This document shows, in pieces, positions 1 to 12,400 of a stretch of 64,000 nt of DNA. The stretch comes from Melitaea cinxia (lineage: Eukaryota > Arthropoda > Insecta > Lepidoptera > Nymphalidae). The stretch's first letter is position 1; each line of letters begins with the position of its first letter. A model generated the notes under the pieces. That model did no database searches and was not told where the DNA came from. It saw only the letters and a program-made list of their open reading frames with translations. Position numbers and translations under genes: made by a program. Location of the stretch: positions 4,244,472-4,308,471 of the forward strand of contig NC_059404.1 in the NCBI RefSeq assembly GCF_905220565.1, given 5' to 3'.

Positions 1-200
1 TGCCGTATCGATATTAAAAGCGGCTCTTCTTACAACACAATCCCCGATTTTAAATTACAACTCTTAACCCCCGATTTTTACTTTTTTCGGACGATTTAAT
101 GTAAAGAAAAACGTAATTAAACCAATATTGTATGCACAAAATCAGTGGTATTTTTTTTTTCTTTTTTTTTTGATAGGTAAAAATGGAATAACAAATTGTG

Positions 201-206
201 TTTATT
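201..206 (-). terminator. Polyadenylation signal of the malic enzyme gene
   Basis: On the minus strand this reads AATAAA, 92 bases past the malic-enzyme stop codon (298-300), a usual distance for an insect 3' UTR. A long T-run on the plus strand at 222-243 lies inside the implied 3' UTR. No other canonical signal lies closer to the stop. Cleavage would fall around 180-190. Confidence 0.6.
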
Positions 207-297
207 AGCAGAGCTCTATTAGTTTTTTTTTTTTTTTTTTTTTATACGAGTATCGAAATGTCCGGCCGTGTGTAGGTAGTCTGTGGTAGCTGCCGGT

Positions 298-437
298 CTA
301 CATGACGGAGACGTGCGGCGCGGGGCTCGGCGGCCAGTCGTAGCGCGGCGGCAGCGCGGGCGAGTAGCGCACGTCGTACATCTGCGCGCGGATGAACGCC
401 TCCGCGTCCTCTGGCTGCGGTTGTACTGACGCCTTGC
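298..437 (-). CDS. Men: Malic enzyme exon 11 (C-terminus and stop)
   Basis: 140 nt, residues 567-612 and TAG. Acceptor TTTATCACAG. Encodes GKASVQPQPEDAEAFIRAQM, then YDVRYSPALPPRYDWPPSPA, matching the family C-terminal RSQMYSTDYDQILPDCYSW pattern. Confidence 0.9.
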
Positions 438-3400
438 CTGTGATAAAATACACCAAAATCGTTTTCGAATTCACATTTCAATAGACTATTTTCTAGGCTT
501 GTAAAATGTTAACCCGTAAATTCCATTTAATCCAATATCTTACACGATCAAGATTCGTAAACGTCTCTTTCGTTTCCTAAAAGCTATCAAGAAAACTCAA
601 GAAACTATTACAAGAAACAATTACAAGTTATTTAGAAACCATATTAGATAAACTCTAGAAATTAAGCAGATAGCCGCAATACATTTTATGCCAGACTAGC
701 TGTGCTCCGCAGTTTCACACGCGTTAATTTGAGGAAAAGAATATCCCCTCGATAAATCGGCTACCCAACACGAGAATATTTAAATTCGAACCAGTACTTT
801 CTGAGATTAACGCGCTTAAACAAACAAACTTTCAAATTAGCTACAATTTCAAACAGCTTTATAATATTACTATAGATAGATCAGAACACCAAATAACAAA
901 AGGTGCGAAACATAAAGATCTATATTGTCAAACATTGCACATTGTCAGCCTAATATTAAAAAAAGTTTCCAGTGATTAAAAACTTAAATTAGAGCTCTAA
1001 ACTCAATCGACCAATTACACTAATTTATAAGAAAGATTAAAATTTACCTGTATTGTACGCGTGTTCCAAAACTTTCTTGGCGATCTTGACGGAGCATTCT
1101 TGGATATCTGCGAGTGGTGGGTACACGCTACCGTGGTCCAAATTCTCTTGTGACACAATTTTAGCCAGGGCCTGAAATTTTAATAAAATATTTCTATTAA
1201 GAAATGGTAAGGCTTTAGATTAAGAACCGTCGTATTATCTAAGCTGAAAATTTGACCGTTTCTTGGCATAGTTTCGTTACAAAAAAAAAAAAAAACCTTA
1301 ACCTATCTAACTTCCAAATAAGACCGTTTATCGACATAATTTCGTTACAAAAAAAAATAACCCTAACCTATTCTTCAAAATGACGGTTCTTAATCTAAAA
1401 CCTAGTCTCTATCTTCTAAAGTAATTTACAAAAAAAATAACCCTAACCTATTCTTCAAAATGACGGTTCTTAATCTAAAACCTAGTCTCTATCTTCTATA
1501 GTAATTTACAAAAAAAAATAACCCTAACCTATTCTTCAAAATGACGGTTCTTAATCTAAAACCTAGTCTCCATCTTCTATAGTAAGTAGTACTTAGGTTC
1601 CTGTTATTTTGTCGAAGAAAAAGGACTTCTGGGTTTTTACAGATCCAAATTTAGAGAAAAAATATATCAAGTTATTTTAATAACGTAGCATAATGACAAT
1701 ATATTACGTTATAAAATAATCAAGGACTGTTTAAGACTAACAAAAATGTAGTTTTATCAGCTTGTAACTATCTTACTGCTGCGCAATCAAATCTTCGCTC
1801 TATAACACAACCTAATTAACAAACGCAAATAATCAAGCACATTTTTAACCAACTTCAAAAAAGGAGGAGGTTACTCAATTCGACCGTATATATATATTAT
1901 GTATGTTCGGAGATAACTCCGTCGTTTATGAACCGATTGTGATAATTCTTTTTTTGTTGGAAAGGAGATATCCATAGTTTGGTACCATGATAAGGAAACC
2001 AGAATCTGATGATGGGATCCCAGAGAAATCGAGGGAAACTCTCGAAAATCCGCATAACTTTTTACTGGGTGTACCAATTTTGATGATTTTTAATTTAATC
2101 GAAAGCCGATGTTTATCATGTGGTCACATTTAAATTTCATCGAGATCTGATTACAACTTTTGGAGTAATCTTTGATAATGCGTATTTACTTGACTCTTTT
2201 TTTCGTCTACCCACGTTGTATCACTTGTCGAAATAATTGAAGTCCATTTTTCTTCGTTTGCCTGCAAACACAATTATTCAGTCATCGCTTTAGATCACGA
2301 GAGCAACAAAATCAAACCAGAGAGACCTAGCTTCAATGTTTGAGTGAGTGAAAGCGAGTGAGGGAACCGACCTCTGCGGCCAGCAGCATGAAGTCCTCGG
2401 AGATGTCGACGATGCCGGCGGCGAGCACGCCGAGCGCGAGGCCGGGGAACACGTACGCGTTGTTGCCCTGCCCCGGCCGCAGCGCGCGCCCGTCCTTGGC
2501 GCGGTACTCGGGGAACGGCGAGCCCGACGCGAAGATGGCGCGGTCCTGCGGGGCACGCACGCTTACTGAGGTACCGTTAGCGATGGGGAATGAGGTTGCA
2601 TCGAATTGATATAAGTTTTTGATACGTTACTTTTTATTACCAACGAATTCCACTATATTTATGAGATATTTCTATTCGCAGGTACTCGGGGAACGGCGAG
2701 CCCGACGCGAAGATGGCGCGGTCCTGCGGGGCACGCGTTACCGAGGAAATGAGGTTGCGCTCGCTAGGGCCTGCTATTTGATTTGCATCGAACTGATATA
2801 AGTTTTTGATACGTTACTGTTTATTACCAACGAATTCCACTATACCTATTTAGCTGTATGAGGAATCACGTCGGGGTCACCAGTTTGGGGGTGTAAGGAA
2901 AAGGGAGGATCCTCCGACCAGACGGATGTTGTGTCTGGCGGGCTAATGCCCCGACGGTTGTTGTCGGGGAAAACTCTGATAGCGCGATGTAGCATACGTC
3001 AGTTTTCTCTAATTACGTAGTTTGTAGTCGTTCGTATTTCGCGCGATAGAGGTCGCCACACCTATTTCTGTGATATTTCTATTCCCAAATATCAATCTAA
3101 GCGTTGTAGTTAATTAATTGAAGAGAAACACGTCCTAATGGCATATTCTACATTCTGCTATTGAATTCTATTTGTAACTTATGTGCAAGATAAACTTTAT
3201 CCAAAACCGGTGAAACCGGCCCGTGGTATTGGGCCCTGCAGGCTGCAGCGATATATATGATTCTATATTCATTTTCGTACTCGTATTCGGAAGTCATTTG
3301 TATTATACGTCAAGACTAGTTGGAACTTTGTTCTTCTCATTAATTTAATTCTTTTGTTTAAGTGAATACGGTTCTATAGTTGAACTACACTAACTGTCAA

Positions 3401-6400
3401 CTTTATCGAAACACCAAAAAGTTACATAATATGGCCTAAAAATAAGTACAACGAGTTCAAGCACTCCCATAAGGCGTTTGTAAAGCGTAAACGTATCCTC
3501 CGATGAGATTTGAAATACAAGAGTACAAACAATTTCTCGCCGTTATGAAAGATAAAAGCGCTGCACGAGGGTAAGTTAAAATTTTCAGATGATAATCGGC
3601 TTGAAAATTAGTTTGCTCATTCAAGAACAACCCTATCGTATTGATAACTTTGCATTATTATTATTATATACTGTTGTTATTTCAAAATCTCTAAAATTGC
3701 AACTTTAATTTTTAAAAAATCTGCAGCATGTGCATCGATTGCTTGAAGAAGCATATATTGAGTGAGAAAACATGTCGTGAGTGGGGTCAAAAGTTTAAAA
3801 ATAGTTATTTTGATGTAGACGACAAAGATCGCGGTGGAAGGAAGGATGCAGAATTAGAGGAATAATTGGAAGAGCATTCGTCTCAAACACAAAAGGAACT
3901 TGGACTTACATTAGAAATAAGTCAGCAATCAGCATGCAATCTCACGCCATTTAAAATATTTTGGAATGATTCATAAAGAAGGTAATTTGGTTCCATACGA
4001 ATTAAAGTCAAGAGACATTGAACGCCGATTATGCATGAGTGAAATGCTGCTAGCAAAGCATAAAAAAGGTTTTTACATCGAATCGTTAAGATTATTCGCG
4101 GAAAAAAACTGATGCTGTGTATTTGGTGGGATGAGCTGGGTGTGGTGTATTACGAATTACTTAAGCCAAGCGAAAAAATCACTGGAATTCTCCACCGAAC
4201 ACAATTGATGAGAGTGAGCCAAGTTCTGAAAGAATAACGCCCTTAATACTACACCAGATACGATAAAATTATTCTCCTAAATGATAATGCTCGCCCACAT
4301 GTAGCGGTTCCGGTGAACAATATTTGAAAACACTTAAATAGGAAGTGTTACCCCACCCGCCGTATTCACCAGACATTGCGCCGTCCGACTATCATCTGTT
4401 CCTATCAATAGCATATGTTCTGTCGGAGAAGCCGTTCAAATCACACCGAAAACTGGGTTGATTCGTAGATAGCCTCAAAATACGTAGTTCTTCGGACGTT
4501 GAATCCGAATGCTGACATAAAGATAGAAAAAGTGTCTATCGATGGACAAAACTTTGAATAAACTTAGAGACTACCGTTATCATGATAAATATTTAATTTT
4601 CGACAAAAAAACTACGGAAACTTATTTGTACTCGTAATACATACTATTCTGAATGTTTATAATATAAATACGAGTATAAGAGGGGAAGATGGACAAACGC
4701 CAGTAGTCACTAGTGCCACGTACGTCGGTGTTGGCGTAGGCCTCCTCGGCGGTGCACTCGGCCTTGCTGGTGGGGTTGGAGAGCGCGAAGATGACCGGCC
4801 GCGCGTTCAGTTCGCCCATCTTGCGCAAGATGTCTGCAGTGAACGCGCCGCCTATAGCGGCCGCGCCTGCGATATCGACAATCTGTGTAAGTTCGTGTAC
4901 TTTTGCAGTCTTTTAGTCGACCACTAAACCAGCGATAGTACTCTTTGTGTACTTTAAACTTAATATTTATGTTGTTTTTAGGTCTGCAACTGCAGCTGTT
5001 GCAAATCAATTAGCTTTTATTTAAAAGATATATTTGATTTTATAAGAAAAATATTTTAGATCTAGGAATAAACCAATTTTTCTAAAACGGAACTTACCAA
5101 TCAGTACAGAAGGCTTAGCAACATTTATAACTTCGGCAAGTGTCCGAATGGGGGAGCAGTTCTGGGCAAACTTCTCCTTGTGTTCGTTCAGTCCACCTTC
5201 AGGACGGTTCTTCACGATGAGACCCTTTGAGTCCACCATCCAAATCTTGCAGCGTGCATCGGCGTCCGATGTACCCTCGTTCTTCATCGCCATCACGCAC
5301 AGCTCTGCGATACCCAGAGATGCCTATTGAGAAGATTAAGTTAAGTTAATCATCCTAAAGACGTAATTCAGCACACAATTTCGTGTAACTTGGCAGATAT
5401 CATCTACGAAAATTCATACAAAGGACAAATGTTAAGGTCAAGAAACCAAATCCAAATTGTATTAATATACTATAAATATGCTCTTTACTCGAAAATATGA
5501 CATACATTTTAGATTCTACTATGTGCCGATTAATGGCAAACAAGCCTTTCAACTCGCGGCTACCGATGGGGTTTTGCTGTCTCTAAAATCCCCACTACAC
5601 TAAAAAATATGACATACATTTTAGATTCTACTATGTGCCGATTAATGGCAAACAAGCCTTTCAACTCGCGGCTACCGATGGGGTTTCGCTGTCTCTAAAA
5701 TACACGTACTTATAGGGCTCCACTACACTAAAACAAGTCTAGTCTGGGAGTACGCCTCACCTCGCCGGCTCCCTGGAACACGAACACGTTGTCGGAGAGC
5801 CGCTTGCCGGTGATGCGCAGCGACGCGAGCAGCCCGGCCACCGCCACCGCCGCCGTGCCCTGGATGTCGTCGTTGAACGTGCAGTACCTACAACCTCACT
5901 ACCGTTAACTACCCGCATGTCATGTCATGTCACACTCGACGGCTCCCACTCGGACTTACTCCTGTTTCGGTGGTTCAGAGGTGGCAGTCCTTGTGGGTCT
6001 CCCCACCGTGCCTCGGAGAGCACGTTAAGCCGTCGGTCCCGATTGTTATCATTTACACCTGATAGCGATCGTTACTCATAGTAGAAATTAAGCTCTGATC
6101 CTTTTCTTACATGGGGAAAGTGGCCGATAACCAGCAGTGGGATATTACAGGCTGAAGCGGTGGTCCAGAAACACAATACATAAGCAAAAAGTCCAGACAA
6201 CGGCAAATATCTGTATGGCCAATAAAATATATGAAATGTGCATGTAAAATTGAGAGCACATAATTGGTATCTATAAATAACGAAATGAAGTTGAATTTAT
6301 CACATTTGATATTTACATTTACATTACGATTCAATAGTATTTGTAATATAAATACATTTGAAATTCAAATTCTCTTATGTATGTTTTCTTCTGACCTTAT

Positions 6401-9400
6401 TTCTAACTTTAGCTTCATTGACATCATTTACAATTATTATAGGGTATTGATTTTCCCATATTGCTAGGTAAAACAGACAAGAGCGGATCCAGCTTTGGCG
6501 CCAGGGGGTCACATAGTCGTGGTCAAGTCACAAGAGGTTATAATTTAATTTTGATAATAATAGATACACGTAAAAACGTTTTATTAATGTATGTAAGTAC
6601 TGTACTTCAAAATATCTATATTGTGACCATATTGTGACAAAAAAAAAAAAAAAATATAAAAAATACTATGTTTAAGAATTTTAATTAGTTGTTCACCTAG
6701 ATCCTGGACCCAGCATAGGGGGAGGTCATGACCTCCATGACCCCCTCTGGATCTGCCCTTGAAAACAGATCGCTATAACCTTTGGTATACTACGAATTCA
6801 ATCGTGTCATAAGAATTTAAAAATGTATAAAAAAAATTGTTCTTAACAAACGATAGCGAAAGTATGTGTTGCAAATTCAATTTTCTTATTTTTTATTTTC
6901 TCGTAAAGGCGATCATTCTCCATCTTCGAAAAATTTAAAAAAATAATATATGACATAAAATACATTCGCATAAAACTTTAATGTTGCGTTGTTTACTTTA
7001 AGCGCGGGAAATATAATAAAACAACAAGGCCATTGAAAAAAAAACTTATACCTATTATACATAAATAAATTGTGTATTTTACGAAAATTTGTAAAATGTG
7101 GTGAAAATTTGATGACTGGCAAAGAGTGCTAACAACAACAATGGTCTTATTTTGTCCTTGCGAAATGTACTTCCTAATGTGTTTTTAAGCTTATTATTTT
7201 CTTTTACTAACAATGATTAAAGTGTGTAAAGAGTCATGTGAATCGATCCTACAAAATCATCAGCATCCTCAAAACTTTTTTGGACAAATCAATATTTCCC
7301 GATCTGAATGACTAAGTAATGAACTAAGTATATACCATTGATGTTAAGAAAATAGAGTGTCATCGCTGTCACTTATTGCATCGCCTATTTGAATGACTTA
7401 TTTTAACTGGTCGATTTGAGCACGGCATTCTTTTTTACTACCATTTAATTGGTGGAACTAAGTGACAAAGTGGCGTGGATAAACTATGTGACAGCGTTGA
7501 CTCACTATTTTTATAACGCGAATACACTATAATGACACCAATAACCTCATTGAGGCTGGCTCGAACACCTAATTTAAGTACAAAAACATTTAGAAGCCTC
7601 GATCGATCGATCGATCGATAGATTGTCGGAGCAGTCCAGTATTGCTCTCAAGCAGTATTGTGATCCTGTGAATAAGGTGACCAGAGCTCCTGGGGGGATG
7701 TCGTCCAAGACGTATCCGTCTACGGCGACCCTCTGTTAGCGCCTGGCGTGCGCTCTGAGATGACTGTTGTATAATTTATATTTAAACTTTTTGTATTAGA
7801 TTTGCTATGTGACGAATGTAAGAGGAAAAAGAAAAATAAACGTCAGATAAATTTAAGATTTATCGTCAGATTAATATTTTAAATATTAATAAATGCAAGT
7901 ATAACATGGCGCAGTCGGAAAAGCGTATTTAATTGTGAATAATATTACTATTTAATAGAAAATTACATAAATATTATAAAATGGAGAAAAAAGTAGTCAC
8001 GGCAAATGGATCGATAAATCTGCCAACAGAAATTAGTTGGCAAGGGTCAATGTCCGAAAACTGGAGATTTTTCAAACAAAGGTATGAAATCTTTATTATT
8101 GCATCTGGAAATGAAGCAAAGGACGGAAAAACAAAAACAGCTTTGTTATTAAACGCCATAGGGGACAGGGCAATAAAATTATATAATGGATTTAATTTTG
8201 AGAAACCGGAACATCGATTCGAGTTTGAAAAAGTAATTGAAAAATTCGAAGAACATTTTAATCCTGAAAGGAATGAGATTTACGAAAGATATAAATTCTT
8301 TACCAGGAATCAAAATGAAGGAGAATCGTATGAGGACTATTCAGTGGCTCTGAGAGATCTTTCGAGTACGTGTAACTTCGATTTTTTAACAGATAGCTTG
8401 ATAAGAGATAGACTAGTGTGTGGAATTTCTGACAAAACAGTAAAGGATAGATTGTTACGTACAAAAGATTTGACCTTAGCTAAAGCCATTGATATATGTC
8501 GCACATCGCAAGAAACACAAAGGCAACTTGAGAAAATTTGTTCTTCGACTAGTACTTCGAACAATCTAGATAATTTAAACGATGTAGACTATAACATACA
8601 AAAGATTAATAAAAAACCAAACACTGCAGATAATGCCGGAAAGATTACGAAGAAAGACAGATATACAAATTATACACGTGAATGTCAAAGATGTGGCTAT
8701 ATTCATCCAGTGAAGAGATGTTTAGCCTTTGGCAAGCGTTGTGTTCGTTGCAATGGCTACAATCATTTTGCAAATAAATGCAAAAATCGTTTTGTTCATA
8801 ATGTGGAAGAATGATGAAAGAAGATGTGAAAATATGGAGGAGAATATTAAGACTATATTTTTTGGATCAGTTTTCATAAATTCTCTAAAGGAAGACACGA
8901 AGGATTGGACAATTGTCGTTGGATCTAATAATGTGTCTCTTGATTTAAAAGTCGATACTGGTGCTCAGGCGAATTTATTATCTGGAAGAAACTTGTCAAA
9001 TTTAGGATTAGACAAAAATAATCTTTTAGAGTGTAAGGCCAGGCTGACAACCTATACAGGTCAAGTAATTAACTGTCTTGGAAAGTGTTCTTTGCCTATT
9101 AAGTATGATGGCAAAAACTACGTATTAGATTTCTATGTAGTAGACTCAGATAAAGCAAGCAACATATTAGGACTACATTCAGCGATTAAAATGAATTTAG
9201 TTAATCCTTTAAAAAATCAAAATTTAAAAATCAATGAAATTAATACATTATCAGAGTATAGGGATTTATTTGAAGGCTTAGGATGTATGAAAGAGGAATA
9301 TGATATTAAACTAAAACAAAATGCCACTCCAGTTGTTCATGCGAGTAGACGAGTTCCAATAGCAATTCAACCAATTCTAAAGAGAAAACTTGATGAATTG

Positions 9401-12400
9401 GAGAAAATAGGAGTGATATCTAAAGTATCACATCCTACAGAGTGGGTCAATTCTTTAGTTATTGTTCATAAGCCTAACGGAGATTTGAGGTTGTGCTTAG
9501 ACCCTAAGGACTTAAATGAGGTTATCAAAAGGCAACACGTAGAACTACCTACTCTTGAGGAGATCACTAGTAAACTTTCAGGTGCTAAGTATTTTAGCAC
9601 TCTAGATGTAAAAAATGGATTTTGGAATATAAAGTTATCTGCAGCAAGCTCTGATTTATGTTGTTTTAATACTCCGTTTGGAAGATACAAATTCTAAGAA
9701 TGCCTTTTGGAATTTGTAGTGCGTCTGAAGTTTATCAACACCGAATGCGTCAAATACTAGATGACTTAGATGGGGTTGATGTATATATTGACGATATTTT
9801 GATTTGGGGTAAAACGAAACAAGAACATGATAAACGTCTTAAAAAAGTATTCGATAGATTGAGACAGGAGAATGTAAAACTAAATAAGGATAAATGTAAG
9901 ATTGACGTGCAGCAGTTAAAATATTTAGGACATATTATAAGCAAGGATGGTATTACACTTGATGATAGTAGGATAAAAGCAATCGTATCTATGAAAAGTC
10001 CAAAGGATAGAAAGGAACTAGAAAGATTTCTTGGAGTAATTAATTATGTTTCTAAGTTTATTCCAAATTTTCAAAATTTATTTTCACCATTGAGAAGTTT
10101 GTTAAAAAAAGATGTAAATTTTATCTGGTTAGAACAACATGAAAGAGTATTTAATGAGTTAAAAAAGATACTAACTGAGAAACCCGTATTACAATTTTTT
10201 GATGAAAAGTTACCGGTAGTTCTTTCCGTTGATAGTTCTAAGGATGGATTAGGCGCTGTATTATTACAAAATGGATTACCAGTGGCTTATGCATCAAAAG
10301 CTTTAAGCGAATGTCAGCAGCGCTACGCGCAGATTGAAAAAGAGTTGTTGGCAATTTTGTTTGGCTGTGAAAGATTTCATCAGTTCATATTTGGTAGACA
10401 TATAACTATTGAAACCGATCACAATCCATTAATAGGCATAATAAAAAAACCATTGAATTCCACTTCGCCACGTATACAACGTATGTTAATCAAGTTGCAA
10501 AAATATGAATTTAGTTTAGTCTATAAGCGTGGCAAGGAATTGTATATAGCAGACACTTTATCTAGATCATTCGATACGGATGACAGTCTGCAAATTGACC
10601 TAGAAGAGAGTAATATTGAGGCTAATATTAATCTAGTGATAGAAACATTAAACATAAGTAAAAAGCAATTAAATAATGTTCAAAACTTTACGAGAAATAA
10701 CGAAGAAATGAAGTTATTAAAGGAATTTATTCTTAAAGGTTGGCCAAGCCATAAAATCTCTGTACCGGAGAAAATAAGATCATATTGGCATGTAAGAGAC
10801 AGCTTGACATATAAGTCAAACTTGATATTCAAAGGCAATTCTTTGGTAGTGCCGCCTGAATTAAGAAAGGAGATGTTACATCGGGCGCATTTTCCACATT
10901 TAGGCATAACAAAAACGTTGTTGCGAGCAAATGAGGCTATGTATTGGCCCAGAATGGTACACGAAATCACAGAATTAGTATCGCGGTGTGAAACATGTAA
11001 GCTTTTTAGTAACAATAATAAAAAAGAGACTTTAATTCCACATGCGGTACCACAGTTACCATGGGAAAAAGTGGGTATTGATTTATTTCATTTATATGGT
11101 ACTGATTATTTAATTGTAATAGATTATTATTCAAAATATCCAGAGATTGCTGCGTTAAAAGAAATAAAAAGTGAAGATATCATTGATAAGTTAAAACAAA
11201 TATTTAGTAGACACGGCATTCCACGAAAAATATTTAGTGACGGAGGGCCGCAGTTTTCCAGCATGAGTTTTAAAGCGTTTGCTAATCAATACAACTTTGA
11301 GCATATTATGTCTAGTCCAGAATATCCACAATCAAATGGCATGGTGGAAAGAGAAATACAGACCATTAAAAATTTGTTTAAAAAGGCTATACATGAGAAA
11401 AAAGACCCATACCTAATATTATTAGAATTCCGTAATACACCAATTTCTAATACAATTGCATCTCCTGCAGAAAACTTATTTAATAGGAAAATAAGGGGTA
11501 TTGTTCCCATTAATCAGAAATGTTTTTACCCAAAAGTCAACCAAAATTTAAGAGAGAAATTAATAGAAAAGCAAAATAAAGACAAATATTTTTATAATAG
11601 GAATAAAAAAGATCTAAGACCAATAGAAACAGGAGAAGGCGTGTTATTTAGGATAGGGAGATTTTGGAAGAAAGGAATTATTAAAGGAAAGACAAATGAT
11701 AGGACGTACAAGATAGCAAATGAAAATGGGAGGATATTTGTTAGAAACAGGTTTCACATAAAGCCTCTAAATATGATTCCTTTTTACATTCCCGATGTCG
11801 ATAATCAAGAAAGTGACGCAATCCAACCATCACAACAACAACCATCATCACCATCAACATCCTACTATACAACATCATATGGTCGGGTAGTTAGACCTCC
11901 GGTCAGGTATGGTCAGGAATAAAAAGGGAAGATGTTGTATAATTTATATTTAAACTTTTTGTATTAGATTTGCTATGTGACGAATGTAAGAGGAAAAAGA
12001 AAAATAAACGTCAGATAAAAAACTGAACTATGGTTTCATTGTCGTAATTAATATATTTTAAATATTAATAAATGCAAGTATAACAATGACTAGCGAAGCC
12101 AAACTTTGTTTTAAACGTTCGGCAGCAAGAGAAACAGTACAATTGCCCGTCTTTATTGTATGTGTAGTCGTAGGAGGGCTTAGGACGGGATTTCCGTTGT
12201 TCGCGCTTAGCATCTAGGCTTGCTAAGCGACTGGATTCAAAGATTGATATACTACTGACGCCACGCACCTGCCGCGGTACTTCTCGAGCAGGCGGAACGC
12301 GTTCGCGTTGGCGAAGTCCTCGAACTGTATGAGGCAGTTCTGCCCGAAGCGCTTGACGACCGCCTGCATGAACTCGTCGACGAACTCGTCGTACGCGGCG

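Larger units (their letters stand above)
7765..12085 (+). mobile_element. Ty3/gypsy LTR retrotransposon, defective
   Basis: A 4321-bp element bounded by two short LTRs with TG...CA ends and ATGAC target duplications. Order: 5' LTR, tRNA primer site, gag, pol (protease, reverse transcriptase, RNase H, integrase), polypurine tract, 3' LTR. The protease-RT-RNaseH-integrase order places it in Ty3/gypsy. No env and no chromodomain are seen. Pol is interrupted by a frameshift near 9695, so this copy is probably inactive, though both ORF halves are otherwise open. It sits in malic-enzyme intron 5, opposite in direction to the gene. Confidence 0.95.

Noticed and set aside
242..481. 79-codon minus-strand ORF over the end of malic enzyme
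   Set aside because: It is a shifted frame over exon 11; the true frame, set by splicing from exon 10, ends at TAG 298-300.
2290..2801. Several overlapping ORFs of 60-88 codons on both strands
   Set aside because: All are shadows of GC-rich exon 9 and its partial duplicate; only the frame encoding AIFASGSPF is real.
3270..4660. Exact ends of the mariner relic
   Set aside because: I looked for matching terminal inverted repeats near 3280 and 4630 but found none that pair convincingly, so only the coding remnant is reported.
11933..12085. Envelope gene or chromodomain in the LTR element
   Set aside because: No ORF follows integrase before the 3' LTR, and the integrase C-terminus shows no chromodomain pattern.
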